DNA of 64,000 nt, taken from contig NZ_DIHC01000039.1 of assembly GCF_002419965.1 (NCBI RefSeq), positions 63,210 to 127,209 of the forward strand. The letters run 5' to 3'. This stretch comes from Pseudomonas sp. UBA5706 (GTDB lineage: Bacteria; Pseudomonadota; Gammaproteobacteria; Pseudomonadales; Pseudomonadaceae). Both the position numbers and the translations under genes were made by a program. Positions 45,649 through 54,100 of this stretch are shown piece after piece (within the stretch, counting starts at the first letter, position 1; the number at the start of each line of letters is the position of its first letter). A model generated the notes under the pieces. It did not search any database and was not told where the DNA came from. It saw only the letters and a program-made list of their open reading frames with translations.

Positions 45649-46686
45649 TCAGCTGCCCGCGCCACCGTAGGCTTCTTCAAAGAAAAAATCCTTCCAGCTG
45701 TCGGCCTTGTTTTTCAGCACGCCGATCTCATGCAGCTTGTCGGCGTAGATGTAAGTGCGTTGCGGGACGACGGTGAAGTCGATTTCCGGGTCCGACACGA
45801 TCTTCTCAACCAACGGCAGCGGCAGCTTGGATTTCTCGACGTCGATGTACGTCTTCGCCGCTGCGGCTTTATCAGCCTTGATGATCTGCTCGGCTTCGGC
45901 CAGCGCGTCATAGAAGGCTTTGTAGGTCTTCGGGTTTTCGTCATGGAATTTCTGGGTGGTGTAGAGCACGTTAAACGTGGCCTGACCGCCCAGCACATCG
46001 TACGAGCTCAGCACTTTATGCACGTTCGGGTTTTCCAGCTCCTGATACTGGAACGGCGGGCTTGAGAAGTGCGCGCTGATTTCCGAACCGCCTGCGATCA
46101 ACGCTGACGTAGCATCCGGGTGCGGCAGGCTGACGGAGATGTTGTCGAATTTCTTGTAGTTGTCGTTACCGAACAACTTGGCGGTTTCGATCTGCAAGGT
46201 GCGCGACTGGAAGCCCACGCCTGCAGCAGGCACGGCAATGCGATCCTTGTCGGTGAAGTCGTTCAAGGTCTTCACTTCAGGCTTGTTGCTCAGGAGGTAA
46301 TTGGGCATCGACCCCAGAGAGGCGATCGCCTTGACGTTCTGCTTGCCCTTTGTCCGGTCCCAGATGGTCAGCATCGGCGGTACACCCGCCGAGACCACGT
46401 CCAGAGCCCCGGCCAGCAGCGCTTCGTTCATTGCCGTGGCACCGGAAATGCTGTTCCAGTCGACCTTGATATCGATGCCTTCTTCCTTGCCATGCTTCTC
46501 GATCAGTTTCTGCTGCTGCACCACGTCGAGGATCAGATAACCGATACCGAACTGCTGAGCGATGCTGATCTTGCCTTCGGCATGCGCGCTGCTGCTCAAC
46601 AGCGCGCCAGTCAGACCCAGGGTGGCCGCCAGTGCCGTCATCACGTGTGGGAGCGAACGTGCTCGCGAAGGTTTGGTGTACCCCAT
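45649..46686 (-). CDS. ABC importer substrate-binding protein, taurine/sulfonate type
   Basis: The 345-residue periplasmic protein has a signal peptide ending TGALLSSSAHAEG. The mature part is of the SsuA/TauA/NrtA kind: ISIAQQFGIGYLILDVVQQQ, WNSISGATAMNEALLAGALD (ligand loop), SAGVPPMLTIWDRTKGK and VSLPHPDATSALIAGGSEIS. It is the last gene of a four-gene minus-strand operon with a dioxygenase, ATPase and permease. The ligand is probably a sulfonate or sulfate ester, inferred from the TauD-type neighbour. Confidence 0.82.
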   Translation of the reverse strand: MGYTKPSRARSLPHVMTALAATLGLTGALLSSSAHAEGKISIAQQFGIGYLILDVVQQQKLIEKHGKEEGIDIKVDWNSISGATAMNEALLAGALDVVSAGVPPMLTIWDRTKGKQNVKAIASLGSMPNYLLSNKPEVKTLNDFTDKDRIAVPAAGVGFQSRTLQIETAKLFGNDNYKKFDNISVSLPHPDATSALIAGGSEISAHFSSPPFQYQELENPNVHKVLSSYDVLGGQATFNVLYTTQKFHDENPKTYKAFYDALAEAEQIIKADKAAAAKTYIDVEKSKLPLPLVEKIVSDPEIDFTVVPQRTYIYADKLHEIGVLKNKADSWKDFFFEEAYGGAGS

Positions 46687-46775
46687 GAAATCCTCACAAT
46701 GAAACTCGAAAGTGTTCGATAGCTGAAGGCCCGGTTACCCCGGTCATTCAGCATGTTTTTCTTCTTATTGCCTGC

Positions 46776-47642
46776 TCAGCGCTGCATACCCCAACGCTTG
46801 ACGGTCAAGCGCTCGACGTTGCTGAACAGCAGGTTTTCCACCAGCAGGCCGATGATGATCACGGCCGCGAGACCCGCGAACACCTTGTCGGTGTACAGCT
46901 CATTGCGGTTCTGGAAGATGTACCAACCCAACCCGCCCTTGCCCGAGGACGCGCCAAACACCAGCTCTGCAGCGATCAGGGTGCGCCAGGCGAATGCCCA
47001 GCCGATTTTCAGACCCGCCAGAATCGACGGCAGCGCGGCGGGAATCAGGATGTACCAGACGAAGCGCAAGCCCTTGAGGCCATAGTTGCGACCGGCCATG
47101 CGCTGGGTTTCGGAAACCCCGAGAAAGCCCGCGTAGGTATTGAGCGCCAAGGCCCACAACACCGAATGCACCAGCACGAAGATCAGGCTGTTTTCGCCAA
47201 GCCCAAACCACAGCAGCGACAGTGGCAGCAGCGCGATGGCAGGCAGCGGGTTGAACATCGCGGTCAGGGTGCCGAGCAGATCGCGACCCAGCTGTGTGGA
47301 GACCGCAAGCGTGGTCAGCGCGAATGCCAGGACGATGCCGATCAGGTAGCCCTTGACCAGCACGGTCAGGGAAATCCATACCTTGCTCAGCAGCTCGCCC
47401 GTGACGATGCCATCGATAAACGCCTTGGCGGTATCGATGAAACCGGGCAGCAGCAGGTCATTCCCTTGAATGCGCGCAGCGATTTCCCAGATCACCGCCA
47501 AGGCAATCAGGATCACGCTCTTGCGCACCCAGCTCAGTTGCCAGATACGTTGTGCCAAGGGGATTTCGCGGGCCAGGTCTTCCTGAGTGAAAGGCTCCAG
47601 CGCGATTTCGTATTCCTCGCGAATGGGGGGTGAAAAGCTCAT
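46776..47642 (-). CDS. ABC importer permease, SsuC/TauC type
   Basis: The 288-residue inner-membrane protein has an N-terminal cytoplasmic stretch (PPIREEYEIALEPFTQ) and about six membrane segments. Typical runs are TVLVKGYLIGIVLAFALTTL, FNPLPAIALLPLSLLWFGLG and the EAA-like YGLKGLRFVWYILIPAALPS. It lies between the ATPase and binding-protein genes. A REPIN sits in the gap before it. Confidence 0.87.
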   Translation of the reverse strand: MSFSPPIREEYEIALEPFTQEDLAREIPLAQRIWQLSWVRKSVILIALAVIWEIAARIQGNDLLLPGFIDTAKAFIDGIVTGELLSKVWISLTVLVKGYLIGIVLAFALTTLAVSTQLGRDLLGTLTAMFNPLPAIALLPLSLLWFGLGENSLIFVLVHSVLWALALNTYAGFLGVSETQRMAGRNYGLKGLRFVWYILIPAALPSILAGLKIGWAFAWRTLIAAELVFGASSGKGGLGWYIFQNRNELYTDKVFAGLAAVIIIGLLVENLLFSNVERLTVKRWGMQR

Positions 47643-47668
47643 GGTGTTGTCTCGTCAGGGCCACCGCC

Positions 47669-47761
47669 CTTGTAGGAAAGCGCTTGCCCGCGATTGCAAA
47701 GTGTCCGTCAAAATAGCTGGCGCAGACAGAATGCAATCGCGGGGCACCACGCCCCTGCAAG
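47669..47761. repeat. REPIN inside the sulfonate importer operon
   Basis: CTTGTAGGAAAGCGCTTGCC and CGCGATTGC (47669-47697) are mirrored by GCAATCGCGGGGCACCACGC and CCCTGCAAG (47733-47761). It separates the ATPase gene from the permease gene and may set their relative expression. Confidence 0.7.
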
Positions 47762-47776
47762 AAAACGGGGCGCACA

Positions 47777-48658
47777 TTAATAGGCGATGCGAATGTCCTG
47801 AAACCGCAGATCCTGTTCCACCGCAGGCGCTTCGCCCTCGTCGAACAGCAGCCGATGGATACGCTGCGCGGTAGCCTGAAAATCAACACCACCGAGGCTT
47901 TTCAGGTCGTATTGATGGCTGTTGATCTCGGCACGCACGCGCCCCGGATGTGGGGACAGCAGCAGAATCCGGTTGCCCACTACCAACGCTTCCTCGATGG
48001 AGTGGGTGACGAACAGCAGCGTGAACCGCACCTCTTCCCACAGCTCCAGCAACTCCTCCTGCATCTTGCGCCGGGTCAAGGCATCGAGCGCGGCGAACGG
48101 CTCGTCCATCAGCAGGATTTTCGGTTGCATCGCCAGCGCCCGGGCAATCGCCACTCGCGCCTTCATGCCGCCGGACAAGGTGTGCGGATACGCATTGGCA
48201 AACGCGCTCAAGCCGACTTTTTCCAGGTAATGCCGGGCACGTTCTTCGGCTTCACGGCGCTTGAGCGTGCGCGAGGCCAGCAGCGGGAACATGACGTTCT
48301 CGATCACTGTCTTCCAGGGCGGCAGTTGATCAAACTCCTGAAACACCACGATCCGGTCCGGCCCTGGCTCCTTGACCTGCTGACCGGCCAGACGGATCTG
48401 CCCTTCGCTGGGCTTTATGAAACCGGCGACCGCCTTGAGCAACGTGGACTTGCCGCAACCCGATGGGCCGAGCAGGACGAAGCGGTCCGCCGGATCGATC
48501 TCGAAACTGACTTGATGAGTGGCCCGCACCACGCGTTCCGGCGTGCGGTATTCAAGGCTTACGCCCTGGACTTGCAATAGCGCTTCAGCGGTAGGCTGAT
48601 TGGCCTGTTGCGCATTTGAGCGATTGCTAGCCGTGTGGCTTTGCAGAACAGCGTTCAT
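47777..48658 (-). CDS. ABC importer ATPase, SsuB/TauB type
   Basis: The 293-residue ATPase starts at the ATG complementary to 48656-48658, which has AAGGAG nine bases upstream; the open frame runs to 48676. Walker A is LLGPSGCGKSTLLKAVAGF, the signature LSGGMKARVAIARALAMQPK and Walker B ILLMDEPFAALDAL, then VTHSIEEALV. A Gln-rich N-terminal extension (QSHTASNRSNAQQANQP) precedes the domain, and the C-terminal tail is longer than in E. coli TauB. Confidence 0.87.
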   Translation of the reverse strand: MNAVLQSHTASNRSNAQQANQPTAEALLQVQGVSLEYRTPERVVRATHQVSFEIDPADRFVLLGPSGCGKSTLLKAVAGFIKPSEGQIRLAGQQVKEPGPDRIVVFQEFDQLPPWKTVIENVMFPLLASRTLKRREAEERARHYLEKVGLSAFANAYPHTLSGGMKARVAIARALAMQPKILLMDEPFAALDALTRRKMQEELLELWEEVRFTLLFVTHSIEEALVVGNRILLLSPHPGRVRAEINSHQYDLKSLGGVDFQATAQRIHRLLFDEGEAPAVEQDLRFQDIRIAY

Positions 48659-48700
48659 GAAACGGGGCTCCTTCATTCAGGGCAGAAAGCAGTGCATGAA

Positions 48701-49597
48701 TCAGAACGGAGCGTCGCCCTGGATGGTGGTGCGGTGCAGGCGTCGGCGCAGATGATCAGGGGTGCCGCCTGCCAGGTGAATCAGCGAGCGGTTGTCCCAG
48801 AAGACCATGTCGTTTTCCTGCCATTGATGGCGGTAGACGTTTTGCGCACGCACGCTGTGCGCATAAAGCTCGTTCAGAATCGCGCGGCTTTCGTCTTCGG
48901 GAATGCCGACGATGTGGGTGGTGAAACCCTCGCTGACGAACAGCGCCTTGCGGCCGTTTTCCGGGTGCGTGCGCACGATCGGATGACTGACTACGGCTAC
49001 TTGCGCCAACTGCTCGGCGCTGAGGGTCGGGCGCCAGTTTTCGGCGTTGTGCCCGTCGCGGTAGCGCGAGGTGTAGCTGTGCACGGCGCTGCGGCCTTCG
49101 ACAGCCTTGCGCAAGTGTTCAGGCAGGGTTTCCCAGGCCTGGTGCATGTCGGCGAACAATGTGTCACCGCCTTCACTTGGCAGCTCCTGGGCGTAGAGCA
49201 TCGAACCCAGGCTCGGCAGCTCTTTATAGGACAAGTCCGAGTGCCAGTACTTACCTGCATCGCCCAACCCCACCGGCTGGCCGTTCTCGACGATATTGGA
49301 AACGATCAGGATTTCCGGGTGGTTGGCGAGCAGGAATTGCTTGAGCACGTGAATCTGCAGCACACCGAAACGGCGGCTGAAATCGATCTGCTGTTGCGGG
49401 GTGATGTGCTGATCACGGAACACCACGACGTGGTGATCCAGATGCGCGCGATGCACGCGAGCGAAGTCTGCATCGTTTAGCGGCTGGGACAGGTCAAGCC
49501 CGACGATTTCCGCGCCCACCTTTTCGGTGAATGGACGCACATCGAACTGCTGGTCCGGCGTATGCGCGGATGTGGAAGCTTGGGAGGCTGCTGGCAT
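48701..49597 (-). CDS. TauD/TfdA family alpha-ketoglutarate dioxygenase
   Basis: The 298-residue non-haem iron enzyme has the HxD pair at His119-Asp121 (YWHSDLSY), the distal His in WDNRSLIHLAGG near residue 274 and an Arg near 289 for 2-oxoglutarate. Family enzymes release sulfite from taurine, sulfonates or alkyl sulfates, or attack herbicide ethers. As the first gene of an operon with a sulfonate-type importer, it should make imported organosulfur usable. It differs from the classic AtsK N terminus as I recall it, so the substrate stays open. An AT-rich promoter region lies at 49640-49680. Confidence 0.87.
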   Translation of the reverse strand: MPAASQASTSAHTPDQQFDVRPFTEKVGAEIVGLDLSQPLNDADFARVHRAHLDHHVVVFRDQHITPQQQIDFSRRFGVLQIHVLKQFLLANHPEILIVSNIVENGQPVGLGDAGKYWHSDLSYKELPSLGSMLYAQELPSEGGDTLFADMHQAWETLPEHLRKAVEGRSAVHSYTSRYRDGHNAENWRPTLSAEQLAQVAVVSHPIVRTHPENGRKALFVSEGFTTHIVGIPEDESRAILNELYAHSVRAQNVYRHQWQENDMVFWDNRSLIHLAGGTPDHLRRRLHRTTIQGDAPF

Positions 49598-49961
49598 GAG
49601 AACTCCGACTCCAGAATAGGCGTGACTGAGAAGTCGGAACTTTATAGATATAAGAAGGGAAATTTAAATATCGATAGAGCATATGGATAGCGCCGAATGT
49701 GCTAGCGGCGGCCCAATGCCAGTATTGGTCACCGTGCTGATACCAAATCCTTATCGTTAGAGACGAACCAGAAGTCCAGGATAGCGGTCTATCTCAGTCT
49801 TTTCAGCCGGGTCTGGCTTCGAATCGAGAGACCTTAGGGAATTAAAAAAGGGGACCGAACATGCTGCCACGAGCCCGCGAATCCGACCCATCGAACGACA
49901 GGGCGCACGAAGACTACGTGAAATTGCTCATCGCCCTGCGTCGCGCATTGGGCACACATGC

Positions 49962-49999
49962 AAAAACGCCGACGCATGTACAAGCCGTCGGCGTGAAAA
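49962..49999 (-). terminator. Rho-independent terminator for the orphan metQ gene
   Basis: ACGCCGACG (49966-49974) pairs with CGTCGGCGT (49986-49994). On the minus strand the stem is followed by a run of T (plus-strand AAAAA at 49962-49966). It therefore ends the metQ-like gene at 50127-50915. Confidence 0.75.
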
Positions 50000-50038
50000 A
50001 CATAGGGCAGTGATCCGGTTGTCGCGCCGAGCGACTCC

Positions 50039-50103
50039 CCTGTAGCCGTCCGCCGTGCTGGCGGCGGTCGTCTCGCAACCGCCGGCAGGCGCGCGGCTAC
50101 AGG
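50039..50103. repeat. Inverted REP-like repeat downstream of the orphan metQ
   Basis: CCTGTAGCCGTCCGCCGTGC (from 50039) through GCGGCGGTCG is mirrored by AACCGCCGGCAGGCGCGCGG and CTACAGG. The rest of the 49598-50126 gap has an AT-rich stretch but no accepted gene. Confidence 0.6.
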
Positions 50104-50126
50104 AACACGCTCAATACTCCGTCCAA

Positions 50127-50915
50127 TCAGAACGCTGGCAATACCGCGCCGTCGTACTTCTTGTTGATGAAGTCTTTAACTTCCTGGCTGGTCAGTGCCT
50201 TGGACAGCTTGTTGATCGCGTCGGTATGAGCGTTGTCGGTACGGGTCACCAGAAAGTTCACATACGGCGAATCAGCACCTTCGATGATCAGCGCGTCTTT
50301 CTTCGGATTTAACTTGGCTTCCAGCGCGTAGTTGGTGTTGATCAGGTCCAGGTCGACTTGATCCAGCGCGCGCGGCAGCAAAGCCGATTCCAGCTCACGG
50401 AATTTCAGTTTTTTCGGGTTGGTGGCGATGTCTTTCGGGGTCGCCAACGCATTGGTCGGGTCTTTCAGGGTGATCAAGCCGTTCTTCTGCAACAGAAGCA
50501 GTGCGCGACCGGCGTTGCTGCCTTCGTTAGGAATGGCAACGGTCGCGCCTTCCGGCAACTGATCGATGGACTTCCACTTCTTGGAATAGCCGCCGAACGG
50601 TTCCACGTGGACGCCTACGCCGGTCACCAGATTGGCGCCTTTGCCCTTGTTGAAGCCATCCAGGTAGGGCTTGGTCTGAAAGTAGTTGGCATCCAGACGT
50701 TTCTCGTTCAGTTGCACGTTCGGTTGCACGTAGTCAGTGAAAACCTTGATTTCCAGATCCACGCCTTCCTTGGCCAGCTCAGGCTTGATCAGCTCCAGAA
50801 TCTCGGCGTGCGGAACGGCAGTGGCGCCGACAACCAGTTTCTCTGCAGCCTGGGCCGCAGTAACGCCGAGGGAGAGGGCAGCCGCCAGTGCGGTGAACAG
50901 CAACGTCTTTTTCAT
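50127..50915 (-). CDS. Orphan MetQ/NlpA-family substrate-binding protein
   Basis: The 262-residue periplasmic protein has the signal peptide MKKTLLFTALAAALSLGVTAAQA. The mature part begins EKLVVGATAVPHAEILELI, then YVQPNVQLNEKRLDANYFQT, PEGATVAIPNEGSNAGRALL and EKFDL-type ligand residues LELESALLPR-like (read: FRELESALLPRALDQVDL). It is more like classical MetQ than the one at 33 kb. No ATPase or permease sits with it; it may use the MetNI pair at 34-35.6 kb or another set. An AT-rich upstream region and a hairpin (50973-51005) form its leader. Confidence 0.83.
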   Translation of the reverse strand: MKKTLLFTALAAALSLGVTAAQAAEKLVVGATAVPHAEILELIKPELAKEGVDLEIKVFTDYVQPNVQLNEKRLDANYFQTKPYLDGFNKGKGANLVTGVGVHVEPFGGYSKKWKSIDQLPEGATVAIPNEGSNAGRALLLLQKNGLITLKDPTNALATPKDIATNPKKLKFRELESALLPRALDQVDLDLINTNYALEAKLNPKKDALIIEGADSPYVNFLVTRTDNAHTDAINKLSKALTSQEVKDFINKKYDGAVLPAF

Positions 50916-51122
50916 TCGATGTCCTTAGAAAAATTCCGGTCGCCTTGGCGGGCGATTTCTATAAGCAGAAGTGCCGCTGCCCCCCTTTGTAGGAGGGGAA
51001 GCGGCGTGATGCGGACATTACCGAGAATCTTTATTCCATGACAATAATTTTTAAGCCAACGAATATTCTATTTAGCTATTAAGGAAGCGGTAACGATGGT
51101 GTTTACCACCGTGAAATCTTCC

Positions 51123-54100
51123 CTAAATCAAACGACGTATCTGCTCCACACGTTTCAGGTCCGGCGCCAGGAATTGCGAAATGGCCTCTACTACAGCCTT
51201 CTTCGCAATATGTTTGCCACCTGCGCGCAGGACACTTTCCAGCACGGAGGTCTGCGCCTGCGATGGCGCGTTGGGATCCTTCTGCGGAGGAAACAGATAG
51301 GGAATGACATAGTCCTCGATCTTTTCCGCGCCATCGACCGCCTGCTCGAACGCGCCCAGTACTTGCTGGGCGATTCTGATGCGTTCTTCGATCTGTACGG
51401 TATTGCGGGCACCGGCGCCCAGATTTGCCAGCCCGGATATGCTCTTCAGCGGCTGGCCATTGCTGACCCTGATGGCGTTCTGTCGTACCAGCGTGCTGCT
51501 GGCCTCGGTCGCGGTACGTCCAGCGGCCTTGTCGAACCCGCCACCCAGGATTCCGAGCCCCAGGCTTACATAGCCGAGAATCGCACCGGCTTGCGATTGT
51601 GGCTCCACTTCCTGGACAACGGTGGCGGCAATGCCCACAGCGCTCGACGCAAGATTGATGAGCGCTGCCGAGGTTGACAGCGAAAGACCGCCCACCGCTG
51701 CAGGCCCGGTGGCCGGCGCCGCTGTGCCCAAGGTCACGACGGTGATGGCAATGGATGCAACGGCAATGACAATGCCCAGAACCGCTCTCCACGAAAAATG
51801 CCCGCTTGGATCGGACATGTTGATCGGGTCACCCAGGCAGTACGCATAGGGGTTAATGCCCCCTGCACCAAACGGGCTCAAGTTGTCCGGGCTGTGAAAG
51901 CGCATCAAAACCGGATTGTAAGCCCGGTAGCCGCTGCCCAGCAGGTAACAGCCCGTCACCGGGTCCGGCAGCTCGCCATTGAAACCCAACAGACTGCCAA
52001 GCCCGCCGCTGGTCGGGCGAAGGCCGTATGAGGTATAGGCGTGAGCCTGCTGCCCCTCAGGGGTCACCGTTTGCAAGACACTGCGCTGCTGGTCGGTGCC
52101 CAGAAGGATGTGCTCGACCTTCGCTCCCTTGCGGCAGGCCTGTGCAAGCAGGTGTTGGTCATGCAGCAGGTAACTGTCGCACGCATCCCCCTGAAGCCGC
52201 GTGACGAGGCGCTCGTCCTGATAAAAGTGGGTGGTCGATGCTTGCCCGGTGATGTCGGTCCCCAGCAGGCGGTCCTGCGGGTCGTAACGGTAATGGATCA
52301 GGCTGGTCGCCGCGGCAGCGGGCGATTGCTTGACCTCGACCAGACGACCCAGTTCGTCATACACCCACCCTCGCCCCTGTTCATCGTTGAGCAGATGCCC
52401 ATCCTTGTTGTAGCTGAAGGAGGCATCAAGGGCCTTGTAATCGGGATGGCTGTGCGTCACACGCGTCAGCTGAGTGCGGTCGGGGTTGGTGTAGTGGTAG
52501 GTCGCGATGTCCTGGCCTCCGACGAAGACCGTGGCCAGTTCGCGGATATTGTCCAGGGCGTCGAACTTATAGAGCTGGCTGACAATCGCCCTTGCGCGCG
52601 CATCCACAGGGGTTTGAGGCCCTATACAGCTGTAGCGCTGCAAACGACCGCGAGGGTCATAGTTAAACCGCTCGTCTCGCAGAACCTGCTTATCTTGGCT
52701 CAGCGTGCGGCGAATCAGTTTGTCGTTATCGTCGAAGTGTTGGACCAGCTCTTGAGTCTGGCCGCCCTCAACACTCGTCACACGCCGGATTTCACGTCCG
52801 AAATCATCATGAAACAGGGTTGTCACAAGGCTGCGCAGGGTTTGCCGATCGTGGGTCACCATCCGCTGAGGTCGGCCCAGTGCGTCATAGGTAAACGACA
52901 CGCGCAACTCGCCCTGTTCAAGGGTCGACACGCGACAAAACGAATCGTAACGGATGACTCGCGCCTGCCCGCCAGCATCGGTGTATGTGAGAGGCAGCCC
53001 GTTGAGCGAGGTTTCATGAAGTACCTCAAAACGTGCGCCGCCTTCGACCAGTTCCTCTCGCAGCAATTTGCCGCTCGGGGAATAGTGAAGTTGCTGCTGG
53101 CTGCCTGGGTCCGAAGCCTGAACCAGACCGCCATGCGTACCGTCGTAGTGGAATCGCGCCGCCAGGTTTTGATTTCCGGCGACCTTGCGTTGCGTGAGCT
53201 GGTTTTCCAGTGAGGGTTCGTAATCGAACTGCAGCAAAGCCCCTGCAGGCGTTGTGCGGGAAGCCGGCCGCGCCTGAGCGCCGTCGAACGTGAACACCTC
53301 GCTGCGACCCCCCACGTTCAAGCGCGTCACCCGCAGCAAGCTGTCGAACTCACGCTGACCGACCAGATAGCCGTCAACCCAGATGTGCGTGGCCAGGTCG
53401 TCCGTGCTGTGGCCCACGTAAGCTTTTTTCACCTGCGTGCCGTCCGGCAACAGCGTGGTCAGCAGGCGGTCGGCAAAATCGTAGGTAAATCGAGTCACCG
53501 CACCCGTAGGCGAGGTTTTTTCGATACAGCGTCCCATGCCGTCATAGGCATAGCGCGTGACGCCGCGCGCGATGCCCTTTTGGTCGATGCGCTCGACACT
53601 CACGGGTTTGCCGAACAGGTTTTTGCGCGTGATGGTGCGGCCCGCGCCTTCCTGCCATTGGGTCTGCGTCATTTCGATGGGATCCTGGACATCATGGCGC
53701 TTGACGCCGTCGGCCCCCATGCTGCTGACGCGATTGCCCCAATCGTCGTACTGGTGTTGGGTTGTCACCGCGTGCGGCTTGCCCTTGATCCAATCGGTAT
53801 GGACCTCTTCAACCAACTGGCCAACGCCGTCGTATCGCGCCGCATAAACGGCGCGCAGAGGGGTCCCAGGGCTGTCCAGATCCTGAAGCTCGATCAGCAA
53901 CTCGCGATTAAGCCCATCGAAACGGGTACGCGTCTGCGCGCCTGCCGCATCGTTCATGACGATGTGGGACGCGCCACCGCGTGTCGTGGGCAGCTGGTAC
54001 TCGAACGTCTTGGCCGCCTCATTGGGCGTACCGGGTTCGACCACTTGCGAGGTCATGCGCCCGAGCCGGTCGTAGGATATTTCTATAACTACCCCGGTCA

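Noticed and set aside
49861..50013. A 50-codon plus-strand frame with a GGGGA ribosome-type site
   Set aside because: Its 3' third overlaps a clear minus-strand terminator (49962-49999) and the product is not recognised.
52041..53213. A 390-codon plus-strand frame inside the RHS gene
   Set aside because: It lies within the RHS repeats of the opposite strand and shows no start signal; not an immunity gene.
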